Positions 25,220 through 34,110 of a stretch of DNA of 64,000 bases are shown piece by piece. The DNA comes from Azospirillum sp. SYSU D00513 (GTDB taxonomy: Bacteria > Pseudomonadota > Alphaproteobacteria > Azospirillales > Azospirillaceae). The stretch spans positions 1-64,000 of the forward strand of contig NZ_JAFIQV010000034.1 of the NCBI RefSeq assembly GCF_017356015.1, given 5' to 3'. Below the pieces are notes generated by a model. It did no database searches. It was not told the DNA's origin and saw only the letters and a program-made list of their open reading frames with translations. Position 1 is the stretch's first letter. The number at the start of each line of letters is the position of its first letter. The position numbers and the translations under genes were made by a program.

Positions 25220-28200
25220 TCAGCCGCCGCCGGCGTCGACCTCGGCGATGTCGGACCTGCCGGTTTCGTTCTCACCCTGAGCCGGAGGCTCGGGGGGCAG
25301 CCGCCAGGGCGGTACGACGCGCGGCGGCCAAGCGAGGCCGTAATCCTCCGCCTCCAGCGTCAGGTTCGGATTGTAGTAGGGATCGGTCGCCGCGACGTGC
25401 GCCCAATGCTCCCTCATGTAGCCCACCTCGATCGCGAACTGGGCTAGGCGCTCGGGCTTCTCCGTACGGCCGCGCGAGGCGCCCTCATGGTGGTACAGCG
25501 CGGCGTGCGGGGTCCACAGCAGGCGGTACCCGCTCGCCCGCAGGCGTAGGCAGAGATCCACGTCGTTGAAGGCAACCTGGAGATGCTCCTCCTCGAAGCC
25601 GCCGGCCTCCTCGAAGACGGAGCGGCGCATGACCAGGCAGGCCGCCGTCATGGCGGAGAAATTCTGGGCCAAGGCCGCCCGGCCAGCGTAGCCGCGGGAT
25701 CCGCGCGGAAGCCCCTTGTGCAGATGGCCGACTAGCGTGTGCAGCCCCAGTCCGACGCCGGCGTGCTGGACCGTGTCGTCGGGGTAGTAGAGCAGGGCTC
25801 CCACGGCGCCGATCTCCGGCCGGAGCGCGTTCGCCGTCATCTCGGCGAGCCAGTGCGGGTCGATGACCTCGATGTCGTTGTTCAGGAAGCCCAGAACGCT
25901 TCCCCGCGCGTGCCGGACGCCGAAATTGTTGATCGCCGAGTAGTTGAAGGGCGCGTCGTAGGGGATGACGCGGGCCTTGCCCGTGCGCTCTAGCTCCGTG
26001 AAATAGGCCCGCGCCTCCTCGGTTGCGCTCCGGTTGTCGATGACGAGGATCTCGAAACCACCGGAATAGGCCGTCCTGTCGCGCAGGCTCTCCACGCACA
26101 GGCGCAACAGGTCGATCTTGTCCTTGGTCGGCACGATGATGCTGACCAGCGGCGCCGGCTCGGGCAGCGGATAGACGAGGTGGTTGGCCGTCCCGTCGAG
26201 CCAGGGCTCCACCCGGACGGACCCCCCTTCTCCCGCTCCGGACCGCTCCGCCAGACGACGGGCGAGCAGGGCGCGTTCTCGGCCGCGCCGGGCCGTTTCC
26301 GCCGCCTCTTCCACCACGGTGCGATGGGAAAGGACGAAGGGGATGTGTCGCACCGGGGCCTCGCCCTCGCGCTCCAGCAGGAGGAGCGCTGCGGCGTAGG
26401 GCGCATCCTCCACCGATGGCGCCAGCCCCGCTCCCGCCTCCAGCAGGGTCCGGCGCAGCACGATCAAGGGACCCAGATAGTTCTTCGCCTGGAAGAAGTC
26501 GGGGCTCCAGCCCGGCTTGAAGACGGGGTCCATCCGCTCCCCCCGGCCGTCCAGCCGGTCCTCGTCTGCGTAGAGCAGTTCCGTGTCCGGCTCGACCGCC
26601 AGACGGCAGGCCGCCATGAAGAGCGCATGCGGAGCTAGCCTGACCCCTGGCTCGACCCAGGCGATCCAGTCCCCGCACTCCCGCCCCCCGGCTGGTGCCA
26701 GGTCGGACAACGCCGCCACGACGGTGACCCGCGGGTCATCCGCCATCCCGGTCGGCAGGGCCGCAGCATCGGCTGCGACCAGGACCAGCCGCCATCGTGG
26801 ATGGAGCTGCTCCCGGACGCTGGAGACGCAAGCGGCCAGATCGGCCGGTGCCGCCGTCCCGGCGGGGATCACGACCGTGAAGCCGATTGGGAGGGCGGAG
26901 GCGCGCTCCCGGATGGCCGCGCGGTCCGTGTCGTCCAGGCTGTCGAAGCAGGCGATCCAATCCCGGTAGCCGAGCGCCGGCATGGCGTTCTCTAGCCGGA
27001 TGACCTCCTCCACCGCGCGCGCCAGCCCCGCCCGGCCGCCGGCCAGCCCGGCCAGCATCCTGCGGGGATGTCGTGCCGCCAGCAGCGCCAGCAGGGCCAG
27101 CCCTCCCATTGAGGTGGCCTCCAGCCGCTCCAGCCGGAAACGTCCCGGCCGGGCGAGCGGATCAAAGCGCAGGCCGCGCACCTCCAGGGGGAGGCGCAGG
27201 AATTGCGTGATCCGGCCGGACCGCAAGGGCGGAAGGGCGAGCTTGCCGGCTTCCGAGGCACCCGCCCCGGCATCGACGTAAAGTTCGGGAACCAGGGGGT
27301 GGTCGATGCCCTGGCCGCCGTAGGACAGCCTCGTCCAGCCGCCCGGCAGCCGCCCGTCGATGGTCCGGACATCGAACTGCGGATCCTCGCCGGTGCTCCG
27401 GTACAGCCCGTCCTCTTCGGCGACCTCGGCAGAGATCCCGGCGGCGGGCACCAGGACCAGATCATGCCGCCGGTAATGGAGAAGCCTCACCACGCGCCGC
27501 GCCAGGCGGGCCGAGCGGCGCACTGGCCCACCCAGGCGCCAAGTGAAGGAGCGGTGGATCGCCTCGATGGCGCGTCCCTGCTCCTCAATGATCCGCTGCT
27601 GCTCCTCAATAACGCGCTGTTTCTCGGCGCCCAGGGTCTGTAGGGCGTCGATGACCTGCTGCTTTTCCGTGTTCGCCACCTGGAGGGCATCGATCGCGCC
27701 CTGCTTTTCGGCATTGACCGCCTGCAGGGCGTCGATAGCCTGCTGCTTCTCGACGCTGACCGCCTGGAGGGCGTCGACGGCGCGCTGCTTCTCCACGTTC
27801 GCGTCTTCCAGGACGGCGAGCGCACGCTGCTTGTCGGCGTTTGCCGCCTCCAGGACCTCGACGGCCTCCTGCTTGCGCCGCCCATCCTCCTGGAGCATGG
27901 CGACCGTGCGGTCGGCTTCGATGAAGCTGCCGCGCGCCAGCATCGCCAGATCCGTGGCCAGGGGCGTGCCGGCCAGATAGGGCCGCAGCGCCCGGGCGTG
28001 GTTGAGCCCGAGCGTGGTGGTCTTGATCATGCTGCCGGCATCGACGCGATACCAGAACAGGGCGTCCGGCACCGTCAGGAGGCGGGCGCCGGCCAGCACG
28101 GCGCGGGCGAAGAACTCGTAATCTTCGTGCCCGACTCCGTAATCCTCACTGAAGCCGCCGAACCGGTGGAAGGCCTCGGTCCGGATCAGGGCGTTGGCGT

Positions 28201-29764
28201 CGCCGAAGCCGTTGAACAGCACCCCGACCTGGGCGGCCGGGCCGAAGAACAGGCGGCGTGTCTCCGGCAGGGGGCGGCCTTCGTCGTCTTGCCGCGAGAA
28301 GGTGTCATTGAAGCAGGTGACGATGTCAGCGCCGGACGCCCGGGCGGCGGCGGCCAGGACGGACAGTTCCTCCGGCTTCGCTAGGTTGTCGTCGTCCATG
28401 AACAGGAGGTAGGCGCCGGCTGCCGCAGATGCAGCCGCGTTGCGCGCTGCTCCCAGATAGCGGTTCGCTTGACGGATCAGGCGGAAGGCCGGAACCGGAG
28501 GCTCGGCTTCCAGCTCGTCCAGGAACCGCAGGGCCTCCGGGTCGTCGCTGCCGTCGTCGACGACCACTAGCTCGAAGGCCGGATGGGTTTGCGCGGCGAT
28601 GCTGGCGACTGCTTGACGCAGAAGCCGGGGGCGGTTGAAGTGGGTGACGCAGACGCTCACCAGCGGCGGCCCGTCCTTTCCGGCCGGGGCGGAAGCAGGC
28701 GGAGCGGGCGGATCAAGTTCTAGCCGCACCGCAGGCAGCGGCTCAGGCGGTGGAGCCTCCAGGGCCTCCAAAAGCCGGCTGGCGAGCTCCAAAGGCGGGC
28801 CGCAGGGCGCCAGTCCGGGAGCGAGGGCGGCCAGCTCGGCATGGCCGCGCCCAACGACCCGCAGCCGGGCGGCCCGGCACAAGACCGCTAGCCAAGCGGC
28901 ATCCCGGACGGCGCCGGGCAGCACGGCGATGTCCGATCCTCGGAACAGATCCGGCAGGTCAGCGCTCTCGCCGGCCCGTACCGTCACCGTCTCCGCGGAC
29001 CCGGCGAACAACGCGCCGACGTCCGGGGAAGGGACGGCGGCCAGATCGACGATGGTCAGGCTCACCGGCCCCGGCAGACGGGGGCGCGCCTGGCGCAGCG
29101 CCTTTGCCAGGAATCGCAGTTCCGCCTCGGTCAGCTCCTCGCCGAGGGCCAGGACGCGCAGGCCGGCCGCTCCCGGCCGTAGGGTCGATTCCGCGGTCGA
29201 CTCCGGATCATCGAGGTCGATGGCCAGCAAAGCCGCTTCCGCCACGGAGCGGACACGGTCGGCGCGCGCCAAGCACTCGTCCTCCAGGAACAGGCGGCCC
29301 AGCGTGTCGGCCTGCGGGAAGCGCCCGCGCTCCAGCAGCAGCGCGCGGCTCGGGCCGGCGGACAAAATCCCGAAGGCCGTGCCCGTGAAGTCCCGGCCAG
29401 CGGCGCGGTCGAGAAGGCAATAGTAGGGCAGGCCGTACAGGTCCACCGCTTGGATCTCGCCGAAGCCTCGGCCTCGCGCCCAGCGGTGGAAGCGGTAGGC
29501 GAGCCGCGCGTAGAGGTTCCCCTCCAGGGACAGCTCCGGTTCCGGCGCCGTCTCGATGACAATGCCGTGCCGCCCGGCCAACCGCCGGAGCGCCCGCTCC
29601 GCCGGCTTGGGCAGGGGCTGTTCGGAGACGACGCAGGCTGTGACCGCGGCACCCTCCAGGGCGAGCGCGCGGCACAGGGCCAGCCCATGGCGCCAGGCGA
29701 GTGCTGCCTGCTCGTCGCTGCCCCAGGCGAGCGGAACGGCCGATGTCCGAAGCACCGCGGTCAT
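25220..29764 (-). CDS. Multidomain glycosyltransferase: N-domain, GT2, coiled coil, two further GT2 domains
   Basis: A 1514-residue protein. The start at 29764 is chosen because its ATG overlaps the stop of the upstream gene (ATGA, 29764-29761). Residues 1-330 resemble a GT-B N-domain. A GT2 domain spans about 365-590 (PLVSVCVTHFNRPRLLRQAV, VVVDDGSDD, LLFMDDDN). A coiled coil of 14-residue units (EKQxAIDALQAVN) covers about 635-745 and ends ITRSFTWRLGGPVRR-like. A second GT2-like domain starts about 957 (IGFTVVIPAG, LLYADED), and a third spans about 1205-1430 (PLVSIIVPTKDKIDLLRLCV, LGFLNNDIEVID, VAFNDVDLCLRLRASGY). The last two match O-antigen-type tandem GT2 proteins. One chain could add several sugars to a polysaccharide; donors are unknown. 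Confidence 0.85.
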   Translation of the reverse strand: MTAVLRTSAVPLAWGSDEQAALAWRHGLALCRALALEGAAVTACVVSEQPLPKPAERALRRLAGRHGIVIETAPEPELSLEGNLYARLAYRFHRWARGRGFGEIQAVDLYGLPYYCLLDRAAGRDFTGTAFGILSAGPSRALLLERGRFPQADTLGRLFLEDECLARADRVRSVAEAALLAIDLDDPESTAESTLRPGAAGLRVLALGEELTEAELRFLAKALRQARPRLPGPVSLTIVDLAAVPSPDVGALFAGSAETVTVRAGESADLPDLFRGSDIAVLPGAVRDAAWLAVLCRAARLRVVGRGHAELAALAPGLAPCGPPLELASRLLEALEAPPPEPLPAVRLELDPPAPPASAPAGKDGPPLVSVCVTHFNRPRLLRQAVASIAAQTHPAFELVVVDDGSDDPEALRFLDELEAEPPVPAFRLIRQANRYLGAARNAAASAAAGAYLLFMDDDNLAKPEELSVLAAAARASGADIVTCFNDTFSRQDDEGRPLPETRRLFFGPAAQVGVLFNGFGDANALIRTEAFHRFGGFSEDYGVGHEDYEFFARAVLAGARLLTVPDALFWYRVDAGSMIKTTTLGLNHARALRPYLAGTPLATDLAMLARGSFIEADRTVAMLQEDGRRKQEAVEVLEAANADKQRALAVLEDANVEKQRAVDALQAVSVEKQQAIDALQAVNAEKQGAIDALQVANTEKQQVIDALQTLGAEKQRVIEEQQRIIEEQGRAIEAIHRSFTWRLGGPVRRSARLARRVVRLLHYRRHDLVLVPAAGISAEVAEEDGLYRSTGEDPQFDVRTIDGRLPGGWTRLSYGGQGIDHPLVPELYVDAGAGASEAGKLALPPLRSGRITQFLRLPLEVRGLRFDPLARPGRFRLERLEATSMGGLALLALLAARHPRRMLAGLAGGRAGLARAVEEVIRLENAMPALGYRDWIACFDSLDDTDRAAIRERASALPIGFTVVIPAGTAAPADLAACVSSVREQLHPRWRLVLVAADAAALPTGMADDPRVTVVAALSDLAPAGGRECGDWIAWVEPGVRLAPHALFMAACRLAVEPDTELLYADEDRLDGRGERMDPVFKPGWSPDFFQAKNYLGPLIVLRRTLLEAGAGLAPSVEDAPYAAALLLLEREGEAPVRHIPFVLSHRTVVEEAAETARRGRERALLARRLAERSGAGEGGSVRVEPWLDGTANHLVYPLPEPAPLVSIIVPTKDKIDLLRLCVESLRDRTAYSGGFEILVIDNRSATEEARAYFTELERTGKARVIPYDAPFNYSAINNFGVRHARGSVLGFLNNDIEVIDPHWLAEMTANALRPEIGAVGALLYYPDDTVQHAGVGLGLHTLVGHLHKGLPRGSRGYAGRAALAQNFSAMTAACLVMRRSVFEEAGGFEEEHLQVAFNDVDLCLRLRASGYRLLWTPHAALYHHEGASRGRTEKPERLAQFAIEVGYMREHWAHVAATDPYYNPNLTLEAEDYGLAWPPRVVPPWRLPPEPPAQGENETGRSDIAEVDAGGG
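27545..27870 (-). repeat. 14-residue coiled-coil repeat inside the multidomain glycosyltransferase
   Basis: About seven degenerate 42-bp units encode the pattern A[IL]x[AV]LExANxEKQ / AIDALQAVNAEKQ. The regular hydrophobic spacing predicts an extended coiled coil between glycosyltransferase domains, perhaps a molecular ruler or oligomerisation arm, as known for coiled coils controlling O-antigen length. Confidence 0.75.
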
Positions 29765-30966
29765 TGGCCGAGGCGTTTGCGGATTTTGTAGGACAGATAG
29801 CGGCCGGTCCGCCGCGCAGTACCGGACAGGCCTTCCGTGCGGAGCGAGCGCCAGAGCTTCGCCGAATAGACTGGAAGCCAGCCCTGCTCGAAGGCTGCGG
29901 CGGGTTGGGCCGGCCGGGCCTCGGGCGCCGCGGCCGCGCTCAGACCGAAGAGCCGCACCGTTTCCTCGGCCGCGTCGGCCCAGCGGTACTTGCCGCGCGC
30001 GAAGCGGTAGCACAACAGCGAATGCCGCCGCACCAGGCCGCGGTCGCGCGCGTAGGCGCGCAGCAGCGCCATCATCTCCGTGCCGTCAGCGGCGAGGATG
30101 GGCGTCATCTCCGGATGCGCTCCGGTATCGTAGGCGAGCCCGGCCGTGCCCAGGGCCTGCGCCTCCAGGAGCGGCAGGTTGCATCCCTCCCATTGGCTCG
30201 GCGAGATGAAGACGTCGAGCGAGCGCAGATAGTCCGCGCGCTCCTCGTCGGTCGCATTGAGGTGGGTGATGATGCCGGCGACCCGGAAGGGCTCCGCATG
30301 CTCCGGCTCCCCCCGCCCCATGACGTGGGCCTCGAGGTCGATGCCGGCGGCGCGCGCCGCCGCCACGAGGTCGAGGAAGAGCTGCAGCCCCTTGTAGCGG
30401 GCCTCGCCGGGCCCGATGCGCATGAGCGTGCCGACCCGCAGGGGAGCGCCGTCGCCGAGCGGGAAGTCCTGCAACCCCTTGCTGCCGCGGTCGGGGACAT
30501 GGTCGCAGCCGTTGAAGATCAGGTGGGAGCGCGGCCAGCCTATGTCGTGGCGGATGAAGTCGGAAATGGCGACGACCCCGGCGAGCGCGGGATAGACGTG
30601 CTCCTGCTTGTGCCGGATGATCCGCTCGCGCTCCTCGCGATCGTGCTCGAAAAAGAAGGGGCTGGGGTCCCCATGCTCCCAGGCCCAACAGGAGAAGCGG
30701 CCCTGAAGCTCCGGCAGCGCCTCGAAGAAGGGGGTGGTGTGGGCTACCAGCGTCCGAGCGCCGACGCTGTCGGCCAACTCGGCGATGGCTGCGGGCTGAG
30801 CCTCCACTTGGCGAATGTCGAGGTCGGCTAGGGTCCCGTCATGCTCCATGCAGCCGATGGTGACGGGGATGCCGCGGGCGGTCAGCCGGCGCGCCAGATT
30901 CTCGACCACCACCGAAACCCCGAAGCCCCGGGACATGCGGTGACAAAGGAAAAGGAGTGCAGGCAT
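29761..30966 (-). CDS. GT4-type glycosyltransferase
   Basis: About 401 residues from ATG at 30966; an in-frame start 21 codons upstream (31029) would lie inside the preceding gene. GT-B features are visible: RMSRGFGVSVVVENLARRL near the N-terminus, GVVAISDFIRHDIGW, RVGTLMRIGPGEARYKGLQL, and the donor motif FISPSQWEGCNLPLLEAQAL with two glutamates spaced as in GT4 enzymes. The C-terminus is basic (TGRYLSYKIRKRLGQ). Its stop overlaps the start of the 1514-residue enzyme by four bases, so the two are translationally coupled and probably act on the same glycan. Confidence 0.85.
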   Translation of the reverse strand: MPALLFLCHRMSRGFGVSVVVENLARRLTARGIPVTIGCMEHDGTLADLDIRQVEAQPAAIAELADSVGARTLVAHTTPFFEALPELQGRFSCWAWEHGDPSPFFFEHDREERERIIRHKQEHVYPALAGVVAISDFIRHDIGWPRSHLIFNGCDHVPDRGSKGLQDFPLGDGAPLRVGTLMRIGPGEARYKGLQLFLDLVAAARAAGIDLEAHVMGRGEPEHAEPFRVAGIITHLNATDEERADYLRSLDVFISPSQWEGCNLPLLEAQALGTAGLAYDTGAHPEMTPILAADGTEMMALLRAYARDRGLVRRHSLLCYRFARGKYRWADAAEETVRLFGLSAAAAPEARPAQPAAAFEQGWLPVYSAKLWRSLRTEGLSGTARRTGRYLSYKIRKRLGQ

Positions 30967-30995
30967 GGGCTCGCGCAAGGGTTCCGGAAATGGGA

Positions 30996-31907
30996 TCAGA
31001 GGGCGAAGGCTTCGATGAAGGAGCCCCAACGGCGCATGAAGAGCTGGCGGTCACCCCAGTCCTCCGATCCCTTGGGGCGCGTGGCGTTCTCCAGGTGCAG
31101 GACTTGGCCCGCGTTGAGGATGGCGACGCCCCGCCCGAGCCGCTGGGCGGCAAGGCACAGCGCCACATCCTGGCATTCCGTGCGGTAGGCCTCGTCGAAC
31201 CCGCCGATCTCCCGGAACAGGGACGACCGGATCATCACGCAGGCCGCCGTGACAGCTAGGCAGTCCCAGGACTCTTCCGCCCGCTCCGGCATCCGCGCAC
31301 GCGCGTGCGGGTGGAAGCAGAAACCCCGCAGCGGGCCGTCGCGGAACACGTCGATGCCGGCATGCTGCACGGTCCCGTCGGGGAAGAACAGGCACAGCCC
31401 GGCCATGCCCAGTTCCGGCCGCCGGTCGAGCAGGCGAACCATGCCCATCAGGCAGTCCGGATGGTCCCGGATGACCACGTCGTTGTTGAGGAACAACGCG
31501 GTGTCGTACCGCGCGTGGCCGAAGAAGACCTGGTTGTTCGAGCGGGAGAAATGGTACTTCAGCCCGCGCACGGCCTTCACGAAGGGCGGCGCGCGGTCGT
31601 ACAGCGCCAGCACTTTCGGGTTGGTCGAGCCGGTGTCCCCGACCAGGACCTCGAAGCCGAGGCCAGCGGCGCGGAAGGACGGCTCCACCGCGACGAGGCT
31701 CTCGACCAGCGGCACGATCAGTTCCGGCTTGTCGAGGTTCAAGATGATGATCGACAGGCCGCGCGGCGCCTCCTGCCCGATGGCGGCCTGCTCGTCGGGC
31801 TGCTTGGCAGTTTCTACACGATCGGCATTCCTGGTGTCGGTGTAGGGGGCGAGCAGGGGATGCAGAGGCATTGAGTCCGGGGTGCGGTCGGGAACGGTCG
31901 GCTTCAT
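30996..31907 (-). CDS. GT2-family glycosyltransferase (rhamnosyltransferase-like)
   Basis: About 303 residues. ATG at 31907 is used; a TTG at 31934 with GGAAAG five bases before it is an alternative start. The GT2 core is clear: GLSIIILNLDKPELIVPLVE, EVLVGDTGSTNPKV, ALFLNNDVVIRD (DxD-like), then FPDGTVQHAGIDVF and EIGGFDEAYRTECQDVALC, where the acidic residues fit the catalytic base region. It leads the four-gene minus-strand glycosyltransferase run and is followed after a 29-base gap by the GT4 gene. The acceptor is unknown. Confidence 0.85.
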   Translation of the reverse strand: MKPTVPDRTPDSMPLHPLLAPYTDTRNADRVETAKQPDEQAAIGQEAPRGLSIIILNLDKPELIVPLVESLVAVEPSFRAAGLGFEVLVGDTGSTNPKVLALYDRAPPFVKAVRGLKYHFSRSNNQVFFGHARYDTALFLNNDVVIRDHPDCLMGMVRLLDRRPELGMAGLCLFFPDGTVQHAGIDVFRDGPLRGFCFHPHARARMPERAEESWDCLAVTAACVMIRSSLFREIGGFDEAYRTECQDVALCLAAQRLGRGVAILNAGQVLHLENATRPKGSEDWGDRQLFMRRWGSFIEAFAL

Positions 31908-32021
31908 AAGATAGCCCGTCACCAGCCGCGTCAATCGCTTTCCACGGATGGCTTCCAGCCTATGGCGGCCCTTGTCCAGGGCCAGCCACGCGGGCGGCGG
32001 ATGAAGCGGGATCCTAGGATT

Positions 32022-32123
32022 TCAGGGCATTTCCCGGCTTGATTTCGGCGTTGAACGTCCATTCCCCGGTTTCCGCGTCATCAAGGGTGCGATACGCTCC
32101 CACTGATCATCCCTCAGCACCAA
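32022..32123 (-). pseudogene. N-terminal scrap of an IS5-family transposase
   Basis: Thirty-three codons read LVLRDDQWERIAPLMTRKPG and then degenerate into a stop at 32024-32022. This is the typical opening of IS5-type transposases (xLxDxQWxxIxPLL). GGGAGCG lies upstream as a ribosome site. Everything after the first ~25 residues is missing, so it is a remnant. Confidence 0.7.
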
Positions 32124-32138
32124 ACGTTCTTTCGCTCC

Positions 32139-32166
32139 CAAGACCGTCTCCTAAAGAACGGTCTTG
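32139..32166. repeat. Perfect 9-bp inverted repeat near the IS5 scrap
   Basis: CAAGACCGT (32139-32147) and ACGGTCTTG (32158-32166) are exact reverse complements with a 10-base spacer. It lies just upstream of the IS5 transposase remnant and may be part of that element's leader, or a hairpin of its own. Confidence 0.5.
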
Positions 32167-32304
32167 AATCATATTTCTTCGACGATGGAAATCCCAAGAG
32201 TCCACAGAACCTAGACGGAGGTGATAGCAGCAGGGGGCTTCTAGATTACCATTGTAAGGACATCGGCGGACCTATTACCGAAAAAGCGCGTCTGCCGTGT
32301 TCCA

Positions 32305-33306
32305 TCAGGACGCAAATATGAAATCGTCACGCCCCAGTGTTCCTCGCGCCGCATCCAGCAGTGTCACGGTCGAGGTCACAAGCCCCGAGGCGCCATTCGT
32401 GAACGGAACAACGACAGTTGCGTTTCCGTCTGTGTAGGTGATCTGGTTTTCGATATCGGCCCATGTCAACGCACGGGTAGAAAAGAGCGGACCGGTCGGG
32501 TCGTTAGGCACGCTCATGCGGAACGACGAAACGTCGATGCGATCAATTTCATTCTGCCAGTCCTGAATGGTTATCTCACTCCCTCTATAGGCTGCGCGGT
32601 CCGAATAAATAAAGGCCTCGAAAACATCGGCGCCGGCACCTCCATACATCACTGGCGCTCGCAAGCGGTCATCGCCGGCCTCACCGTGGACTTCGGCCGG
32701 TCCGCCAGCGCGAAGCTCCGGGATACCCTGAGAATGGGTTGTCATCAACACTGAGTCATTGCCGGCTCCGGCATAAACAACATCACCCCTGCCAGGCGCA
32801 TAAGTTCCGAGGTTGATCAAATCGTCACCGTCGCCGGACAGAACGAAGCTGGAGTCCCACGTGGTTATCGTGTCGTTCCCTACGGTGCCTTCGATCAGCG
32901 GCCGGCCTCGGAAGCTCCGCGTCTCGGTCTGGCCGAAAAGATCATAGTGCTGCATGCCGCTTGCGAATTGTCCGCTAGCGACCGCCAAGGCAACGTCAGG
33001 ATTTGCCTGGAGATAGTAGTCCTCGGATAGGGATGCCGAAGCATCTCTTCCTTCCTTCATCCCGAATATAGTGAAGTGATGAAAACCAGTTACGAAATCA
33101 CCTTCCTGGATTCCCCGTGCAACATCGGGGTTTGTTTTGAGGTAATAAGACTCATCGAAGTAAGATGGCGCCGCTGTCCTCCTCCCCTCGGCGCGCCCAA
33201 AAAGATCGTAGTGCTGCTGTCCTGATGAGAATTGACCCGCATCCACTGCAGCTTTGACATCTGGATAATAAGATAAATAGAAAACTTCTGAAAGCATCTC
33301 CGCCAT
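32305..33306 (-). CDS. RTX-like calcium-binding protein with three N-terminal PDV repeats
   Basis: A 333-residue protein. The first ~135 residues are three copies of a ~45-residue unit: FYLSYYPDVKAAVDAGQF followed by HYDLFGRAEGR, YYLKTNPDVARGI followed by HFTIFGMKEGR, and YYLQANPDVALAV followed by HYDLFGQTETR. The remainder holds a few degenerate Gly/Asp RTX motifs (GNDTITTWD, LSGDGDDLINLG, YAGAGNDSV, YGGAGADVF) and ends GRDDFIFAS, a common RTX-protein ending different from the WF tail of the other seven. The start may be 33306 or the ATG three codons later. It probably uses type I export. Base composition is less GC-rich than its neighbours. Confidence 0.8.
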   Translation of the reverse strand: MAEMLSEVFYLSYYPDVKAAVDAGQFSSGQQHYDLFGRAEGRRTAAPSYFDESYYLKTNPDVARGIQEGDFVTGFHHFTIFGMKEGRDASASLSEDYYLQANPDVALAVASGQFASGMQHYDLFGQTETRSFRGRPLIEGTVGNDTITTWDSSFVLSGDGDDLINLGTYAPGRGDVVYAGAGNDSVLMTTHSQGIPELRAGGPAEVHGEAGDDRLRAPVMYGGAGADVFEAFIYSDRAAYRGSEITIQDWQNEIDRIDVSSFRMSVPNDPTGPLFSTRALTWADIENQITYTDGNATVVVPFTNGASGLVTSTVTLLDAARGTLGRDDFIFAS

Positions 33307-33640
33307 TCCCTAGCAGCAACAAGACACAAAGCGCAGATTAAACCTATGATAACCGATCTGCAACGTCTGTTATTCTTGCGAAACGTGCTTCACCCGAATT
33401 GGAACACCGGATCTTGCATCGCACGCCAAGGCGGAGATGTCCTGCCTCATCCTCTCCCTGTGTGACATCCCTCGGCCCTGAAGGACCGAGCTTCTCTCCC
33501 GCAAGCAGCGTCAAGCGGCCAGAGGAGACAAGGCGTTTGTCACACATCGAGCCTTCGTCATCGGCCTCAGCAACAGGTACTGCGCGAGGGTTTCCGAAGC
33601 GTGCAGGTCAGCGTCAGCCTGGACGCCTCCTGCTCCGTCT
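33307..33640. other. Gene-free gap upstream of the divergent RTX-like gene
   Basis: No gene is seen. The AT-richer first ~70 bases (33310-33380) probably hold the promoter of the minus-strand gene starting at 33306. Confidence 0.4.
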
Positions 33641-33939
33641 GGCATCGGTGGCCCGATCCTCTGGCTCGACTGCGACATGATGGTCGCCGGCTCCCTGGAG
33701 ACGTCCTTGGCGGAGCTGTTGGAGGCCATGGAACGGGCAAACGCGGCTTTCGCCGCCGCGCCAGACGCCGAGGGGAGCGATATTGCTGGTTTCGTGACGC
33801 TCTGGGGCGTTCCGCCTTTCGCTGTGGCGGTCCGGGCCGCAGGGATCGACCCTGGCGGCCCTATCTCCAACTCCGGTCTCTTCCTCTGCCGGTTGCCCGA
33901 GCCCTGGCCGGGGTGCGCGACCTTGGATGAGCATCGCTT
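33641..33939 (+). pseudogene. Glycosyltransferase pseudogene, left piece (paralogue of the gene at 44737)
   Basis: The sequence encodes ILWLDCDMMVAGSLE, LLEAMERANAAFAAAPDAEG and GVPPFAVAVRAAGIDP, matching residues about 90-180 of the glycosyltransferase at 44737 at both DNA and protein level. The first 90 residues are missing, and a small deletion near 33915 breaks the frame. The match resumes at 35700 on the other side of the IS200/IS605 element, so the element inserted into this copy. Confidence 0.88.
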
Positions 33940-33944
33940 AACAT

Positions 33945-34110
33945 CTTCCCCACGGCTAAAGCCGGGAGATTTCCAAGAGTAGCCTAAGCCACCCTCTTCA
34001 GTTCGCGCTTCAACGGACGCCCAACGGCAATCCTCGGCGCGGGCTGTGTTCCAGCCCTTAGGATACTGCGGGCGGCATTTGTGTCGGCGTTCGCCGTATG
34101 CCCGCAATGT
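33945..34110 (-). ncRNA. Candidate guide (omega/re) RNA at the tnpB 3' end
   Basis: TnpB nucleases use an RNA made from the 3' end of tnpB and the right end of the element. Here that would cover the last ~40 codons of tnpB and the hairpin around 33951-33966, with the guide reading out into the glycosyltransferase pseudogene beyond ~33940. Placement is by analogy with characterised IS200/IS605 elements, and the exact 3' border is not determined. Confidence 0.35.

Noticed and set aside
29765..30013. N-terminal extension of the multidomain glycosyltransferase to 30013
   Set aside because: It would lie entirely inside the upstream GT4 gene in another frame, and the ATGA overlap at 29764 is a better start.
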